DNA of 64,000 bases from Vibrio sp. LaRot3 (GCF_027587025.1 NZ_JAPPTI010000001.1:992001-1056000), one strand, 5' to 3'; counted from the stretch's first letter, positions 35,790 through 47,216 are shown. Program-made: numbers and translations. The notes: generated from the sequence alone by a model not told the origin.

Positions 35790-37487
35790 ATGACGGAACG
35801 CCAAGTTGATTTAAAGCGTCTCGATACCTCGCGTACTATACGCGCACCCCGTGGCACAAAACTCAATGCTAAATCATGGCTCACCGAAGCGCCGCTACGT
35901 ATGCTAATGAACAATTTAGACCCAGATGTGGCAGAACACCCCCACGCATTAGTAGTCTATGGTGGTATTGGACGAGCAGCGCGAAACTGGGCGTGTTTCG
36001 ATAAGATTGTGGAAGTACTCGAACGTCTTGAAGAAGACCAAACCCTGCTCGTACAGTCAGGCAAACCAGTGGGTGTTTATCCTACCCATAAGAACGCTCC
36101 GCGCGTACTAATTGCTAACTCGAATCTTGTTCCTCACTGGGCAAACTGGGAACACTTTAATGAGCTCGATAAACAGGGCTTAATGATGTACGGCCAAATG
36201 ACCGCTGGGAGTTGGATCTACATAGGTTCACAAGGAATTGTACAAGGCACCTATGAAACGTTTGTCGCGGTAGCCAAGCAGCACTTTAATGGTGATGCTC
36301 GTGGTCGCTGGATATTAACCGGTGGTCTTGGTGGCATGGGCGGTGCACAGCCTTTAGCGGCAACCATGGCTGGCTTTTCGATGTTAGCTGTCGAGTGCGA
36401 CGAATCCCGTATAGACTATCGTCTTCGCACTGGCTATGTAGATAAAAAAGCCACCAGCTTAGATGAAGCCCTTGAGCTGATTAATAACGCTAAAGAACCT
36501 ATCTCAGTTGGTCTACTCGGTAATGCCGCAGAAATCTTCCCTAAACTTGTCGAGTTGGGGGTTACGCCCGATGTAGTAACAGACCAAACCTCTGCCCACG
36601 ATCCGCTCAATGGATATCTGCCGTTAGGTTGGAGCATGGATGATGCAGAGGCAATGCGTGCCACCAACGAAGCCAAAGTAGTCAAAGCAGCCAAGCAATC
36701 AATGGCAATACAAGTGAAAGCGATGCTGGATCTACAACAACGTGGGGCCGCTACCCTTGATTATGGCAACAACATCCGTCAAATGGCGTTGGAAGAAGGC
36801 GTTGAGAATGCCTTTGATTTTCCGGGCTTTGTACCGCAATACATTCGACCTCTTTTCTGCGAAGGTATCGGGCCATTTCGTTGGGCTGCTCTTTCTGGCG
36901 ATCCCGAGGATATTTACAAGACTGACCAAAAAGTCAAAGAACTTATCCCAGATAACCCTCATCTCCACAATTGGCTTGATATGGCGCGAGAGCGCATTCA
37001 ATTCCAAGGTTTACCATCACGAATCTGTTGGGTTGGCTTAAAAGACCGCGAACGTTTAGGTCAAGCGTTTAACGAAATGGTACGTAGCGGCGAGCTCAAA
37101 GCACCGATAGTCATTGGGCGAGACCACCTCGATTCGGGATCTGTTGCCAGCCCTAACCGTGAAACAGAAGGCATGATGGATGGTTCTGACGCGGTATCCG
37201 ATTGGCCGTTGCTTAATGCCATGTTAAACACAGCAAGTGGCGCAACTTGGGTCTCGTTGCATCATGGCGGTGGCGTGGGTATGGGTTTCTCACAACACTC
37301 CGGCATGGTCATCTGTTGTGATGGCAGCGACGATGCATCAGAGCGTATCGCACGAGTCCTTCATAATGATCCGGCAACAGGCGTTATGCGCCACGCTGAT
37401 GCAGGCTATAACATTGCTAAACAGTGCGCCGCCGATCAGCAGCTCGATCTGCCGATGCTGAATCAAGAACTGGCTAAACTGCGATAA
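35790..37487 (+). CDS. hutU: Urocanate hydratase HutU
   Basis: NAD+-dependent urocanase converting urocanate to imidazolone propionate, the second step. 565 aa, typical length. Recognised by [19 protein letters not shown] (NAD-binding), [19 protein letters not shown], the active-site [20 protein letters not shown] region and [22 protein letters not shown] precedes the start. It is followed within 10 bp by hutH. Confidence 0.96.
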   Translation: MTERQVDLKRLDTSRTIRAPRGTKLNAKSWLTEAPLRMLMNNLDPDVAEHPHALVVYGGIGRAARNWACFDKIVEVLERLEEDQTLLVQSGKPVGVYPTHKNAPRVLIANSNLVPHWANWEHFNELDKQGLMMYGQMTAGSWIYIGSQGIVQGTYETFVAVAKQHFNGDARGRWILTGGLGGMGGAQPLAATMAGFSMLAVECDESRIDYRLRTGYVDKKATSLDEALELINNAKEPISVGLLGNAAEIFPKLVELGVTPDVVTDQTSAHDPLNGYLPLGWSMDDAEAMRATNEAKVVKAAKQSMAIQVKAMLDLQQRGAATLDYGNNIRQMALEEGVENAFDFPGFVPQYIRPLFCEGIGPFRWAALSGDPEDIYKTDQKVKELIPDNPHLHNWLDMARERIQFQGLPSRICWVGLKDRERLGQAFNEMVRSGELKAPIVIGRDHLDSGSVASPNRETEGMMDGSDAVSDWPLLNAMLNTASGATWVSLHHGGGVGMGFSQHSGMVICCDGSDDASERIARVLHNDPATGVMRHADAGYNIAKQCAADQQLDLPMLNQELAKLR

Positions 37488-37497
37488 GGGGATGGAT

Positions 37498-39033
37498 ATG
37501 TTGAATTTAATACTGCACCCAGGGCAATTGACACTCAAACAGTTACGTCAAATCAGCCGCTCCCCTATCAATTTAACGCTTGACTCAAGTGCGCACGAAG
37601 CGATTGAAAAGAGTGCCCAAGTTGTCGAGCAAGTCATCGCTGAAGACCGCACCGTTTATGGCATCAATACAGGCTTTGGCTTGCTAGCCAACACACGCAT
37701 CGCACCACAAGATTTAGAAGTGCTGCAAAAGAGTATTGTTTTATCTCATGCTGCAGGTATTGGCGAGTTCATGTCCGATGAAACCGTCCGCTTAATGATG
37801 GTACTGAAGATCAACAGCCTAGCAAAAGGCTACTCAGGGATCCGTTTGTCGGTTATTGAAGCGCTCATTGAGTTGGTTAATGCTCAAGTTTACCCTTGCG
37901 TGCCGCAAAAAGGCTCGGTTGGTGCATCGGGTGACTTAGCCCCCCTTGCCCACATGAGCACCGTACTATTAGGTGAAGGCCAAGCACGCCATAACGGCAA
38001 GGTAATCTCAGGTATTGAAGCCCTCACCATCGCGGGTATTCAACCAATTACCCTAGCGCCCAAAGAGGGCTTAGCTCTACTGAACGGCACACAAGCTTCA
38101 ACAGCGTTTGCGCTAGAAGGACTGTTCGCGGCAGAAGATCTCTACGCCTCTGCGACCGTATGCGGTGCAATGTCTGTGGAAGCTGCTCTAGGTAGTCGTC
38201 GCCCGTTTGACCCACGAATTCATCGCGTACGTGGACACCGAGCGCAGATGGATGCAGCCAATGCTTATCGACATTTGCTCGAAAATAGCAGTGAAATTGG
38301 CGAGTCACACACCTGCTGCGAAAAAGTACAAGATCCATATTCATTACGTTGCCAGCCTCAGGTCATGGGGGCATGTTTACAACAAATTCGCAATGCTGCG
38401 GACATCTTACAAATAGAAGCGAACTCCGTATCGGATAATCCATTAGTCTTCTTTGAAGATGGAGACATCATCTCCGGTGGTAATTTTCATGCCGAGCCAG
38501 TCGCGATGGCAGCAGACAACCTTGCTTTAGCCATTGCGGAAATTGGCAGTTTATCGGAACGCCGAATGGCACTGCTGATTGATAGTGCGTTAAGTAAACT
38601 ACCGCCGTTCCTCGTCGATAATGGCGGTGTAAACAGTGGTTTTATGATTGCACAGGTAACGTCAGCCGCATTGGCAAGCGAAAACAAAACGCTCGCCCAT
38701 CCTGCCTCAGTTGATAGCTTACCGACATCAGCCAACCAAGAGGACCACGTTTCGATGGCGACATTTGCTGGCCGTCGACTCCGTGATATGGCCGAGAACA
38801 CTCGCGGCATCTTGGCCGTTGAGTACCTTTCAGCCGCACAAGGGTTAGATTTTAGAGCCCCGCTCATGTCTTCTTCGCGTATTGAGCAAGCCAAACAAAT
38901 ACTGAGGGAGCAGGTTTCCTTTTACGATAAAGACCGCTACTTTGCGCCAGACATAGAAAAGGCCAATGCATTACTAAAACTAGCCGTGCACAATGGCCTT
39001 ATGCCTAGTCAGCTACTGCCAAGTGATAGCTAA
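37498..39033 (+). CDS. hutH: Histidine ammonia-lyase HutH
   Basis: First step of histidine degradation: non-oxidative deamination to urocanate. The Ala-Ser-Gly triad that cyclises to the MIO cofactor is in [16 protein letters not shown] (ASG about residue 143-145), with NGTQAS, the RVQD-type [13 protein letters not shown] and the EHV-like QEDHVSM loop. Start set at ATG 37498, six bases after AAGGGG; ATG 37492 is too close to it. 511 aa. Last gene of hutIGUH, with a terminator. The order puts the first enzyme last. Confidence 0.96.
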   Translation: MLNLILHPGQLTLKQLRQISRSPINLTLDSSAHEAIEKSAQVVEQVIAEDRTVYGINTGFGLLANTRIAPQDLEVLQKSIVLSHAAGIGEFMSDETVRLMMVLKINSLAKGYSGIRLSVIEALIELVNAQVYPCVPQKGSVGASGDLAPLAHMSTVLLGEGQARHNGKVISGIEALTIAGIQPITLAPKEGLALLNGTQASTAFALEGLFAAEDLYASATVCGAMSVEAALGSRRPFDPRIHRVRGHRAQMDAANAYRHLLENSSEIGESHTCCEKVQDPYSLRCQPQVMGACLQQIRNAADILQIEANSVSDNPLVFFEDGDIISGGNFHAEPVAMAADNLALAIAEIGSLSERRMALLIDSALSKLPPFLVDNGGVNSGFMIAQVTSAALASENKTLAHPASVDSLPTSANQEDHVSMATFAGRRLRDMAENTRGILAVEYLSAAQGLDFRAPLMSSSRIEQAKQILREQVSFYDKDRYFAPDIEKANALLKLAVHNGLMPSQLLPSDS

Positions 39034-39055
39034 GCGATAACGCGTCCCCTAGCAA

Positions 39056-39091
39056 TACAAAGGCCAAGTGACATTGGCCTTTGTATTTTTC
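39056..39091 (+). terminator. Terminator of the hut operon
   Basis: 12-bp stem (TACAAAGGCCAA with TTGGCCTTTGTA), 6-nt loop and five T, 23 bp past the hutH stop. Confidence 0.92.
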
Positions 39092-39183
39092 ATATCCAAA
39101 ACCTTAGTTCTCCTACTGGATTGACCAGTGAAATCCGTTACTCATATATAATCGCATGCAGTTTTGGCTACTAAGCGTAAGAT

Positions 39184-39909
39184 ATGTTTTTAACACCGTA
39201 CTTTTCTACACAAGAAAACCAGTTCCAATTTACCCGTCAACAAGCAAGTCACTTTGCTAAGAAAGTAGCGGGCGATTTCAACCCTATCCATGACGAAGAC
39301 AACAAACGTTTTTGCGTGCCTGGCGATTTGCTATTCGCTGTATTGCTTTCTAAGCAAGGCGTGAGTCAAAAAATGCGTTTTGATTTCTCAGGAATGGTCA
39401 GTGACGGTGTAGCTCTTCATATCGAAAACAAATGCGATAAAGAAGCAGCTGTTGTGGATGCTAACGGTAAAGAATACCTGCATATGAACCGCGAAGGCGC
39501 CGTTAGCCAAGATGCTGCATTCATTGAGCACGTAGTCACCAACTACGTACAGTTCTCTGGTATGAACTTCCCTCACATCATGGTTCCTCTAATGGAAGAG
39601 AAACAGATGATGATTAACTGCCAACGTCCTCTTGTTATCTACGAGAGCATGGAAGTTGAGTTCAACCACCTAGACCTAACTGCGCCAGAAGTAACGTTTG
39701 CCGGTGCGACATTCGATGTTGAAGGTAAACGAGGTCTAGTTACACTAAACTTCGACTTTATCCAAGATGGTGAAGTAGTCGGTAAAGGCGTAAAACGCAT
39801 GGTCGCGAGTGGTCTTAAGCAATACAACCAAGATGATATTGATGATCTGGTGAACCGATTCAATGAGTGTAAAGATGCCTTCATCGCTGAGTTTTCTCAA
39901 GCAGCGTAA
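39184..39909 (+). CDS. DUF3581 family protein
   Basis: 241-aa cytoplasmic protein of the DUF3581 family, found mainly in marine gammaproteobacteria. The N-terminal FAKKVAGDFNPIHDEDNKRFCVPGDLLFAVLL (two adjoining pieces) strongly resembles the hydratase motif of MaoC/hot-dog proteins (A-x2-S-x-D-x-N-P-x-H), so a thioesterase or dehydratase-like fold is likely; this is inference. No signal peptide or TM. Monocistronic. Confidence 0.85.
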   Translation: MFLTPYFSTQENQFQFTRQQASHFAKKVAGDFNPIHDEDNKRFCVPGDLLFAVLLSKQGVSQKMRFDFSGMVSDGVALHIENKCDKEAAVVDANGKEYLHMNREGAVSQDAAFIEHVVTNYVQFSGMNFPHIMVPLMEEKQMMINCQRPLVIYESMEVEFNHLDLTAPEVTFAGATFDVEGKRGLVTLNFDFIQDGEVVGKGVKRMVASGLKQYNQDDIDDLVNRFNECKDAFIAEFSQAA

Positions 39910-39932
39910 CCTACACGACATTTAGCATGAGT

Positions 39933-39955
39933 GGCGATAGCAAATTGCTATCGCC
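39933..39955. repeat. Hairpin preceding the DUF3581/MCP terminator
   Basis: GGCGATAG and CTATCGCC pair around CAAATTG. It has no T-run. It sits 24 bp past the DUF3581 stop and a few bases before a second, stronger terminator hairpin, so the pair may act as a double stop or protect the 3' end. Confidence 0.6.
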
Positions 39956-39962
39956 CAATAAC

Positions 39963-39998
39963 AAAAAGCCCCAACAATTTTCATTGTTGGGGCTTTTT
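39963..39998. terminator. Bidirectional terminator between DUF3581 and the chemoreceptor
   Basis: A 15-bp perfect stem (AAAAAGCCCCAACAA with TTGTTGGGGCTTTTT) and TTTTCA loop, T-runs both ways, between convergent genes. Confidence 0.95.
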
Positions 39999-40011
39999 CG
40001 TATCTCGCTGA

Positions 40012-41895
40012 TTACAGCTTAAAGCGATTAATTTCGCGTTCTAGCTCATGAGAAAGTGACGATAGGTGTGCCGCTTGCTCTGCTGCATCGTGCGCTTCGT
40101 TCGCTAGATCGTTCGATACATCACGAATGCCAACCGTGTTACGCGTGATCTCAGAAGTCACTGACGCTTGCTCTTCTGCTGCTGACGCAATTTGCGTTGC
40201 CATATCGCTGATCACCTCAACCGCTGCTTGAATTTGCGTCAAGCTTGCTGACGCGCTATCGGCATCGGCAACGCTGGTATCTGCTAGCATGCGGCTATCG
40301 CCCATAATGCCTACAGCTTTAACCGTCGTGCTTTGCAGCGTTTCGATCATTTGCTGAATTTCTTGAGTCGACGCATGGGTACGTTGGCTCAATACACGAA
40401 CTTCGTCAGCAACCACAGCAAAACCGCGGCCTTGCTCACCCGCACGCGCCGCTTCAATCGCCGCATTCAATGCTAGCAAGTTAGTTTGCTCAGCAATGCC
40501 TTGAATCGTCGATAGAATCGTGTTGATGCTATTGCCGTGCGTTTCAAGCTCTTGAATAACTTCTGTCGCCACTTGCACTTCTTGAGCAAGATTTTGGATA
40601 GAAGATTGAGTCTGATGCACTTGTGAACCACCGTGAACACATGCGCCTACCGCTTCTGAAGAACTTTGCGCTGTATTATCAGCATTACCCGCGATTTCTT
40701 GTGTCGCCGCAGCCATCTCGTTGATCGCCGTTGCTACCATGTTGATTTCATCTTGCTGGGTACGAATACGCGTACTGCGTTCTTCTGCTTGCTGTGCGGT
40801 TGTTTTTGACTGCTCAGAAAGCGAAGCCGATACTTTGCTTAAGTTGGTTACCATCTGGTGCATGTTGCCAACAAACGTATTGAAGCTGATCGCGAGGCGG
40901 CCTACTTCGTCATCACTGTGCGGTGTAATACGTTGAGTTAGGTCTGCTTCACCCGACGCTATTTCATCTAATGCTTGTGAAACTCGCACCAAATCGCGGA
41001 ACAAGAAGCTCACTAACCAAGATACTACGATAACCACCAAGATAGTGATGATTGCCGCTGTAATAAGTAGATTTGAAAGAAGTTGTGCGTGTCCTGCCTG
41101 TTCTGTTTCACGATCCATTTCAACCGCGAATACCCAGTCGGTATTTGGAACGCTCTTGAAGTAGTACAGCTTCTCTTTACCTTCACGCAAAATAATCTCT
41201 ATGCTACCTGATTGCTCAGCAGCATTGATAGCTGACATAGTCAGATCACTTGCTAATGTCGTTGTCGGCTTAAGTGATAACGCTTTGTTTGGGTGTGCCA
41301 AGAACGTACCATTTTGCTTATCAATCAGCATAGCATAGGCATTTTCGCCCGCATCTAGGCTAATCACATCAGCAATCAATTGATCGATTAATACATCAGC
41401 ACCTACTACACCTACCATTTGACCATTATGACGAACAGGTTCGGCAATGGTTACAAGTAAAGCGTTAGTAATTGCATCTTGGTAAGCGGTAGTGATGATC
41501 TGGCGACCCGCGTTATTCGCATCGATGTACCAAGGACGAGTACGAGGGTCATAACCCGCGCGGTTACGCTCTGGATGAGAACGAAGCATGTCACCTTGAG
41601 GCGTACCTAAAAAGATATCGTCAAAGCCGCCTGCGTTACGGGCTTGAACTAAAAATGGGATTACGTCAGTTTCGGTGCTGTGCTCATTAAAAGCGGTGGC
41701 AATATTACGTCGAATAGAAATCCAATCTGAAATACCAATCGCAGCGGTATTCGACAAGCTTTCTGCTCGTGAATAAATACCATTTCGCGTTTGTTGGTAT
41801 AACTGGTCGGCTGAAAGCCAAGTAAGAGTACCCGCCATTAGCAAAACCGCCAATAAGCTAGCACCAATTAGTTTTTGTTTTAGGGAGATGTTCAT
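40012..41895 (-). CDS. Methyl-accepting chemotaxis protein with dCache sensor
   Basis: 627-aa transmembrane chemoreceptor. TM1 (about 8-27), a ~250-residue periplasmic double-Cache domain ([20 protein letters not shown] is a typical dCache_1 ligand-pocket segment, then [18 protein letters not shown]), TM2 (about 278-300), HAMP, and a long cytoplasmic coiled coil with the CheA/CheW-binding tip [20 protein letters not shown]. Ligand unknown; dCache_1 receptors with R-x-W-Y patterns often bind amino acids. The C-terminus lacks a CheR-binding pentapeptide. Monocistronic. Confidence 0.93.
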   Translation of the reverse strand: MNISLKQKLIGASLLAVLLMAGTLTWLSADQLYQQTRNGIYSRAESLSNTAAIGISDWISIRRNIATAFNEHSTETDVIPFLVQARNAGGFDDIFLGTPQGDMLRSHPERNRAGYDPRTRPWYIDANNAGRQIITTAYQDAITNALLVTIAEPVRHNGQMVGVVGADVLIDQLIADVISLDAGENAYAMLIDKQNGTFLAHPNKALSLKPTTTLASDLTMSAINAAEQSGSIEIILREGKEKLYYFKSVPNTDWVFAVEMDRETEQAGHAQLLSNLLITAAIITILVVIVVSWLVSFLFRDLVRVSQALDEIASGEADLTQRITPHSDDEVGRLAISFNTFVGNMHQMVTNLSKVSASLSEQSKTTAQQAEERSTRIRTQQDEINMVATAINEMAAATQEIAGNADNTAQSSSEAVGACVHGGSQVHQTQSSIQNLAQEVQVATEVIQELETHGNSINTILSTIQGIAEQTNLLALNAAIEAARAGEQGRGFAVVADEVRVLSQRTHASTQEIQQMIETLQSTTVKAVGIMGDSRMLADTSVADADSASASLTQIQAAVEVISDMATQIASAAEEQASVTSEITRNTVGIRDVSNDLANEAHDAAEQAAHLSSLSHELEREINRFKL

Positions 41896-42060
41896 TTTTT
41901 GTGACTAACCAAAATTTTGGGAGGTCGAATATTAGCCGCAAAAATGTGAAATTGCACGCACTTTTGTTGCGCAAACGTGCAAATATAACCATTTGTAAAA
42001 CAAGGTATTTCGTAAAAATAAATCCGATTTTATTTTATGAAATCATAACGACAAAAATAA

Positions 42061-42312
42061 TTACTTTTGACTCTCTAGCCATTCATAGAGTTCACGTCCG
42101 TAAACGACTTCAGTTTGCATGTGCATAACAAACGCTATCACACCGAGCGCTGCATAGAACCAATTCACTCGACGCGACCAACGCTTCTTCGCTACATCAC
42201 CAAAGGCAATCATGTTCGCCGCTACCAACACCACTGGGTATGACAACAATAAAACAAGCAAAACACCGAGGTAATTTGATATGGCCATCGGTGTTCCCAT
42301 TCCATCTGGCAT
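42061..42312 (-). CDS. Small two-TM membrane protein, function unknown
   Basis: 83 aa from ATG 42312, six bases after AAAGGAG; the frame extends to 42351 but without such a site. Two TM helices (about residues 9-33 and 48-65) flank a positively charged loop (DVAKKRWSRRVNWFY). The C-terminus (VVYGRELYEWLESQK) is polar. I do not recognise the family. It lies 66 bp downstream of the LysE-type gene on the same strand and may be cotranscribed with it. Confidence 0.65.
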   Translation of the reverse strand: MPDGMGTPMAISNYLGVLLVLLLSYPVVLVAANMIAFGDVAKKRWSRRVNWFYAALGVIAFVMHMQTEVVYGRELYEWLESQK

Positions 42313-42377
42313 AGTCATCTCCTTTCGCATTAAAGCGTACGAATATACCAAAGATGGAATTTATAAATTGCGACCCA

Positions 42378-43007
42378 CTATGCCTTTGTAGCGGTAGTTA
42401 ATAGAGTACCTGCACCAATAAAGACGCCACCAGTCACTCGATTGAAGATTCGCGCACGGCCTTTTGCGAACAACCAACTCGATGATTTTGCGCCTAAAAA
42501 CGCGTAAATGGCCAACCAGCCAAACTCCATTACCATAAAAGTAACGGCGAAAATCACGTATTGATTGAACAAAGGCGCTTCTGGCTGAATAAACTGAGGA
42601 AATAAAGCGGTAAAAAAGAGAATTGCTTTGGGGTTGCTGCTACCGACAATAAAGCCCGAAGCATAGTGCTTGAATAGCGACTGTTGCTGTTTATCTTGCT
42701 CGCCTTGCATTTCGTAATCTTGTTGCTTAGACATTAATGCTTTAATGCCCAAATAGATTAAGTAGGCTGCGCCAGTATATTTAATAATGTTGAACAGCAG
42801 TTCAGACGACGCGATCACAAGGCCTAAACCAGTAAAAGATAGCGTTAAAATGAGGGTAATGGCGGTCAAGCTACCTAAAGCGGTAAACAATGCGGTTTTA
42901 AAGCCGTTGGTGACACCTTTAGTCATACACAATAATGAACTTGGCCCCGGAGAAGCCGTGAGCACCAAGATGGCAATGAAATATAGAGCCCAGACGTCGA
43001 ATCCCAT
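42378..43007 (-). CDS. LysE/RhtB family amino-acid exporter
   Basis: 209-aa inner-membrane exporter with about six TM helices. Family motif near the N-terminus: LVLTASPGPSSLLCMTKGVTNG, then AALGSLTAITLILTLSFTGLG-like sequence and LGIKALMSK. The middle loop is charged (QGEQDKQQQSLFKHYASGF) and followed by SNPKAILFFTALFPQFI. Start chosen at ATG 43007, seven bases after AAGGAG. Substrate is likely an amino acid such as threonine, homoserine or another, not predictable from sequence. Confidence 0.88.
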   Translation of the reverse strand: MGFDVWALYFIAILVLTASPGPSSLLCMTKGVTNGFKTALFTALGSLTAITLILTLSFTGLGLVIASSELLFNIIKYTGAAYLIYLGIKALMSKQQDYEMQGEQDKQQQSLFKHYASGFIVGSSNPKAILFFTALFPQFIQPEAPLFNQYVIFAVTFMVMEFGWLAIYAFLGAKSSSWLFAKGRARIFNRVTGGVFIGAGTLLTTATKA

Positions 43008-43096
43008 TAACAAACTCCTTTTGTTAATTATTTGTAATAGACCACTAATTCATCAAATATTGTTATCTTTGTCCATTCCTTTTCTCTCAGATATAA

Positions 43097-43123
43097 AAAA
43101 ACCGAGCCATTGGCTCGGTTTTT
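43097..43123. terminator. Bidirectional terminator after gyrA
   Basis: A 12-bp stem (AAAAACCGAGCC with GGCTCGGTTTTT) and 3-nt loop lie 18 bp beyond the gyrA stop on the minus strand. The A/T runs on either side make it work in both directions. Confidence 0.93.
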
Positions 43124-43140
43124 AACGCTAATCTAGACGA

Positions 43141-45774
43141 TTATTCGGTTGCTGCGTCATCTGATGCAGGAGCATCACCTTCGCTTGTTTGCTCACCTTC
43201 AGTCGCTTGGGCTACTTCGCCCTCTTCGCCTTCAGCAAGCTCAACTTCTTCAACCTCATCGATACGTTGTAGACCAACTACCGATTCATCTTCAGCTGTA
43301 CGGATAAGTGTTACACCTTGAGTGTTACGACCAACTTGGCTCACTTCAGCAACACGTGTACGTACTAACGTACCTGCGTCAGTGATCATCATCATTTCAT
43401 CGCCTTCTTCCACTTGAACAGCACCAACTACTGGGCCATTACGCTCGGAAACTTTGATAGAAACAACGCCTTGGGTCGCACGACCTTTCGTTGGGTACTC
43501 AGCAAGTTCAGTACGCTTACCGTAACCGTTTTGTGTCACCGTTAGAATGTCACCTTCATTTGAAGGAACAATCAACGAAACAACTTGGTCGTCATCTGCG
43601 AGTTTCATACCGCGAACACCTGCTGCGGTACGGCCCATCGCACGTACTTTATCTTCACTAAAGCGAACCACTTTACCTGCTTTCGAGAACAGCATGATAT
43701 CGCTTTCACCGGTCGTGATGTCCACACCGATTAGCGAATCATCGTCACGTAGGTTAACCGCGATTAGGCCGTTAGAACGTACGTTTGAGAACTGATCCAG
43801 AGATGTCTTCTTCACGGTACCGTCACCAGTCGCCATAAAGATGAACTTATCTGCGGAGAACTCAGATACCGGTAGGATTGCCGTAATACGCTCACCTTCT
43901 TCTAGCGGAAGAATGTTTACGATTGGCTTACCACGTGCAGTACGGCTTGCTAGAGGCAATTGGTACACTTTCAGACGGTATGTCTTACCACGAGTAGAGA
44001 AACATAAGATGTTATCGTGAGTATTCGCAACAAGCAGACGCTCGATGTAATCCTCTTCTTTCATCTTAGTCGCACTCTTACCTTTACCACCACGACGCTG
44101 AGCTTCGTAGTCGCTTAGGATTTGGTACTTAACGTAACCTTCGTGTGACAATGTCACCACTACATCTTCACGAGCGATCAGCTCTTCCATGTCGATATCA
44201 TGGCTAGCGGCTGTGATTTCAGTACGGCGAACATCACCAAATGCATCACGAACGGTTTCTAGTTCTTCACGAATCACTTCCATCAAGCGCTCTGTGCTTG
44301 CAAGGATGTGCATTAGCTCTGCGATTTCTTCTAGTAGTGCTTTGTATTCGTCTAGAATCTTCTCGTGCTCTAGGCCAGTCAACTTGTGTAGACGTAGGTC
44401 TAGAATTGCTTGTGCTTGGGTTTCCGTTAGGAAGTATTGACCATCACGGATGCCGTATTGAGGCTCTAGCCAATCAGGACGAGCCGCATCATTACCAGCA
44501 CTTTCTAGCATTGCTGCTACATTGCCAAGATCCCATCCACGAGCCACCAAGCCAGCTTTCGCTTCTGCTGGTGTTGCTGCATTACGAATCAGTTCGATGA
44601 TTTCATCGATGTTCGCAAGTGCAAGCGCAAGTGCTTCAAGGATATGGGCACGGTCACGAGCTTTTTTCAGTTCGAAGATAGTACGACGGGTCACAACCTC
44701 ACGGCGGTGATCGACGAAGCACTTAAGCATATCTTTCAGGTTGAACAGTTGAGGCTGACCATTGTTCAGCGCAACCATGTTGATACCGAAAGTCGTTTGC
44801 AGTTGAGTTTGTGCGTATAGGTTGTTTAGAACCACTTCGCCCACTGCATCACGCTTACATTCAATAACAATACGCATACCGTCTTTATCTGACTCGTCAC
44901 GTAGTGCACTGATGCCTTCTACTTTCTTATCTTTAACTAGCTCAGCAATCTTCTCGATTAGGCGAGCTTTGTTCACCTGATATGGAATTTCCGTAACAAT
45001 AATGGTCTCTTTACCATTCTTGTCAGCTTCGATTTCCGCTTTAGAACGCATATAAATCTTACCGCGACCGGTCTTATAAGCATCAACGATGCCCTTACGG
45101 CCACTGATAAGTGCTGCGGTTGGGAAATCTGGACCAGGAATGTAGTCCATTAGCTCATCAATTGTGATTTCTTCATTATTGATGTAAGCCAAGCAACCAT
45201 CGATCACTTCACCAAGGTTATGCGGTGGAATGTTGGTTGCCATACCTACTGCGATACCTGAAGCACCGTTTACCAATAGGTTTGGAATTTTCGTTGGTAG
45301 AACCGCTGGAATTTGCTCCGTACCATCATAGTTAGGTACGTAGTCAACTGTTTCTTTGTCTAGGTCTGCTAGTAATTCGTGGGCAATTTTTGCCATGCGT
45401 ACTTCGGTGTAACGCATTGCTGCCGCGGAGTCACCATCAATCGAGCCAAAGTTACCTTGGCCATCGACCAGCATGTAACGTAGTGAGAACGGTTGAGCCA
45501 TACGAACAATAGTATCGTATACAGCGCTATCACCGTGCGGGTGATATTTACCGATTACATCACCCACGACACGGGCAGATTTTTTATATGGTTTATTCCA
45601 ATCGTTACCTAGTACATTCATCGCGAATAAAACGCGGCGGTGTACTGGTTTTAGGCCATCACGCACATCTGGAAGAGCACGACCCACGATTACTGACATC
45701 GCGTAGTCTAGGTATGAACCTCGAAGCTCATCTTCAATGTTTACGGGCGTGATCTCTTTAGCTAGATCGCTCAT
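43141..45774 (-). CDS. gyrA: DNA gyrase subunit A
   Basis: Breaks and rejoins DNA in the GyrA2B2 type II topoisomerase that adds negative supercoils. 877 aa. Catalytic Tyr122 follows MRY; the quinolone-determining region shows Ser83 and Asp87 ([13 protein letters not shown]), the susceptible residues. The GyrA box QRRGGKG opens the C-terminal beta-pinwheel. The last ~35 residues form a strongly acidic tail ([19 protein letters not shown]), as in E. coli where the tail tunes supercoiling. Divergent from ubiG. Confidence 0.98.
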   Translation of the reverse strand: MSDLAKEITPVNIEDELRGSYLDYAMSVIVGRALPDVRDGLKPVHRRVLFAMNVLGNDWNKPYKKSARVVGDVIGKYHPHGDSAVYDTIVRMAQPFSLRYMLVDGQGNFGSIDGDSAAAMRYTEVRMAKIAHELLADLDKETVDYVPNYDGTEQIPAVLPTKIPNLLVNGASGIAVGMATNIPPHNLGEVIDGCLAYINNEEITIDELMDYIPGPDFPTAALISGRKGIVDAYKTGRGKIYMRSKAEIEADKNGKETIIVTEIPYQVNKARLIEKIAELVKDKKVEGISALRDESDKDGMRIVIECKRDAVGEVVLNNLYAQTQLQTTFGINMVALNNGQPQLFNLKDMLKCFVDHRREVVTRRTIFELKKARDRAHILEALALALANIDEIIELIRNAATPAEAKAGLVARGWDLGNVAAMLESAGNDAARPDWLEPQYGIRDGQYFLTETQAQAILDLRLHKLTGLEHEKILDEYKALLEEIAELMHILASTERLMEVIREELETVRDAFGDVRRTEITAASHDIDMEELIAREDVVVTLSHEGYVKYQILSDYEAQRRGGKGKSATKMKEEDYIERLLVANTHDNILCFSTRGKTYRLKVYQLPLASRTARGKPIVNILPLEEGERITAILPVSEFSADKFIFMATGDGTVKKTSLDQFSNVRSNGLIAVNLRDDDSLIGVDITTGESDIMLFSKAGKVVRFSEDKVRAMGRTAAGVRGMKLADDDQVVSLIVPSNEGDILTVTQNGYGKRTELAEYPTKGRATQGVVSIKVSERNGPVVGAVQVEEGDEMMMITDAGTLVRTRVAEVSQVGRNTQGVTLIRTAEDESVVGLQRIDEVEEVELAEGEEGEVAQATEGEQTSEGDAPASDDAATE

Positions 45775-46013
45775 AGAGCCATTATCCCTCTATAGTTTGA
45801 TCGTATGTTCGATACGTACAAGGCCAAAAAATATAACACACTTATGGTTACTTCGGCATTACTTTCCCTCTCCTTTTATCAGGTTGTGAGCTTTGTTGCG
45901 ATTCAAATGCTGAGAATTTGCACACATGCTGCATATGCCGCTGATTATTGGTTATATTTTCAACACCTTTACAGAAAAGTTACTTTGAGTATGGAGAGCA
46001 GGCTAAGAACCGC

Positions 46014-46019
46014 TATAAT
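46014..46019 (+). promoter_or_regulatory. Probable -10 box of the ubiG promoter
   Basis: A perfect TATAAT lies 34 bp before the ubiG start, giving a leader of about 25-30 nt. No good TTGACA-like -35 is visible at 17 bp; TTGAGT is 23 bp upstream. The rest of the 278-bp gyrA-ubiG gap shows no other clear motif. Confidence 0.45.
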
Positions 46020-46052
46020 GCCCTTCAAGTTTGCCAAATAGATAGATGGAAC

Positions 46053-46760
46053 ATGACTAAAACACAAAATGTAGATCCAAACGAAATTAAAAAGTTCGAG
46101 GATATGGCATCGCGTTGGTGGGATTTAGAAGGTGAATTCAAACCTTTACATCAAATCAACCCGCTGCGTCTCAATTACGTGATGGATAACGTAGGTGGCC
46201 TATTTGGTAAAACGGCGCTTGATGTTGGCTGTGGTGGTGGCATCTTAGCGGAAAGCATGGCAAAAGAAGGCGCGATAGTAACGGGGCTTGATATGGGCAA
46301 AGAGCCACTTGAGGTTGCTCGCCTACACGCACTCGAAACAGGCACCAAGCTTACCTACATCCAAAGCACCATCGAAGACCACGCGGTAGAAAATGCGGGC
46401 AAATACGATGTCGTCACCTGCATGGAAATGCTAGAGCACGTGCCTGACCCTCAATCGGTTATCTCCTCTTGCGCTGCTTTAGTCAAACCGGGCGGTCATG
46501 TTTTCTTCTCAACCCTTAACCGCAACTTTAAATCTTATCTTTTTGCGATTGTCGGCGCAGAGAAGCTATTGCGCATCGTTCCAGAAGGCACTCATGACCA
46601 TGAAAAATTCATCCGCCCTTCTGAAATGATCAAAATGATCGATCAAACAGATCTTACTGAACAAGGTATCACCGGTCTACTTTACAACCCACTGACTGAC
46701 ACTTATAAATTGGGTCGCAATGTTGACGTAAATTACATCGTTCACACCAAGAAACTCTAA
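46053..46760 (+). CDS. ubiG: Ubiquinone biosynthesis O-methyltransferase UbiG
   Basis: SAM-dependent methyltransferase carrying out both O-methylations in ubiquinone synthesis. 235 aa from ATG 46053 ([12 protein letters not shown]); the upstream part of the frame lies beyond the promoter and is dismissed. SAM-binding motif I is [44 protein letters not shown] (N-terminal, in two pieces) and [11 protein letters not shown] are UbiG hallmarks. The ubiG-gyrA divergent pair is shared with E. coli. Confidence 0.96.
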   Translation: MTKTQNVDPNEIKKFEDMASRWWDLEGEFKPLHQINPLRLNYVMDNVGGLFGKTALDVGCGGGILAESMAKEGAIVTGLDMGKEPLEVARLHALETGTKLTYIQSTIEDHAVENAGKYDVVTCMEMLEHVPDPQSVISSCAALVKPGGHVFFSTLNRNFKSYLFAIVGAEKLLRIVPEGTHDHEKFIRPSEMIKMIDQTDLTEQGITGLLYNPLTDTYKLGRNVDVNYIVHTKKL

Positions 46761-46783
46761 GTTGCTCGAAGAGTAATCGAAAC

Positions 46784-46813
46784 AGGCGGTATCACAGAGT
46801 GGCCGCCTTTTTT
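46784..46813 (+). terminator. Terminator after ubiG
   Basis: AGGCGG pairs with CCGCCT around a larger loop, followed by T6, 24 bp past the ubiG stop. Confidence 0.8.
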
Positions 46814-47015
46814 AGTCGATTTTTGCACGATTTTCGTGCGTTTGATTCCAATTTAAACAGTCAAAATTTAGCTCGAAAATTTGCGTGAAGATCAAGAGAT
46901 TTTTTTTCAAATAAGGTTAAGATTAAACCGATTTAAAAACGGTAATTTTCTACAGCCAACTCCCGCCTATTTTCATCAGTTAGTATCCACTTACTGGAAT
47001 TTTGTAATTTGTCAG

Positions 47016-47024
47016 TTATCCACA
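47016..47024 (+). promoter_or_regulatory. DnaA box upstream of nrdAB
   Basis: TTATCCACA matches the strict DnaA box consensus perfectly, 193 bp before nrdA and 38 bp before the first NrdR box. DnaA control of nrdAB is established in E. coli; here it is inferred from site and position. Confidence 0.7.
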
Positions 47025-47061
47025 ACTCATCCAAGATCTTCAACTTGAAAAAACGTGCTTA

Positions 47062-47109
47062 TAGCACTATCTTGTAATCCGCAAACAGATCACCCCCTAT
47101 ATCTTGTGT
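47062..47109. promoter_or_regulatory. Tandem NrdR boxes upstream of nrdA
   Basis: Two 16-bp sites resembling ACACWATATATWGTGT: box 1 at 47062-47077 (core ACTATCTTGTA) and box 2 at 47094-47109 (CTATATCTTGTGT, 13 of 16 matching). Their centres are 32 bp apart, about three helical turns, the usual NrdR layout. Repression of nrdAB by NrdR bound to ATP/dATP is expected. NrdR itself is not in this window. Confidence 0.75.
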
Positions 47110-47216
47110 TTAGACTAAAATATAAATATGGGCTCCGATCACAAAGCCAGTATTAGATTTACAAAAATTACACTAAAACAAGGCTTTCATCAGTTTTGTT
47201 AGGGAAATAAAGCAGA

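Larger units (their letters stand above)
46814..47216. other. Regulatory region upstream of nrdA
   Basis: About 400 bp without an ORF, unusually AT-rich with an eight-T tract near 46905. It holds a perfect DnaA box and two NrdR boxes (listed separately), the same set of elements seen at the E. coli nrdAB promoter. A weaker DnaA-like AGTATCCAC lies at 46982-46990. The leader to the nrdA ATG is long (about 100 nt past the second NrdR box). Confidence 0.6.

Noticed and set aside
45805..46041. 78-aa plus-strand frame upstream of ubiG
   Set aside because: It spans the gyrA-ubiG promoter region including the TATAAT box, lacks an RBS, and the product has no signature.
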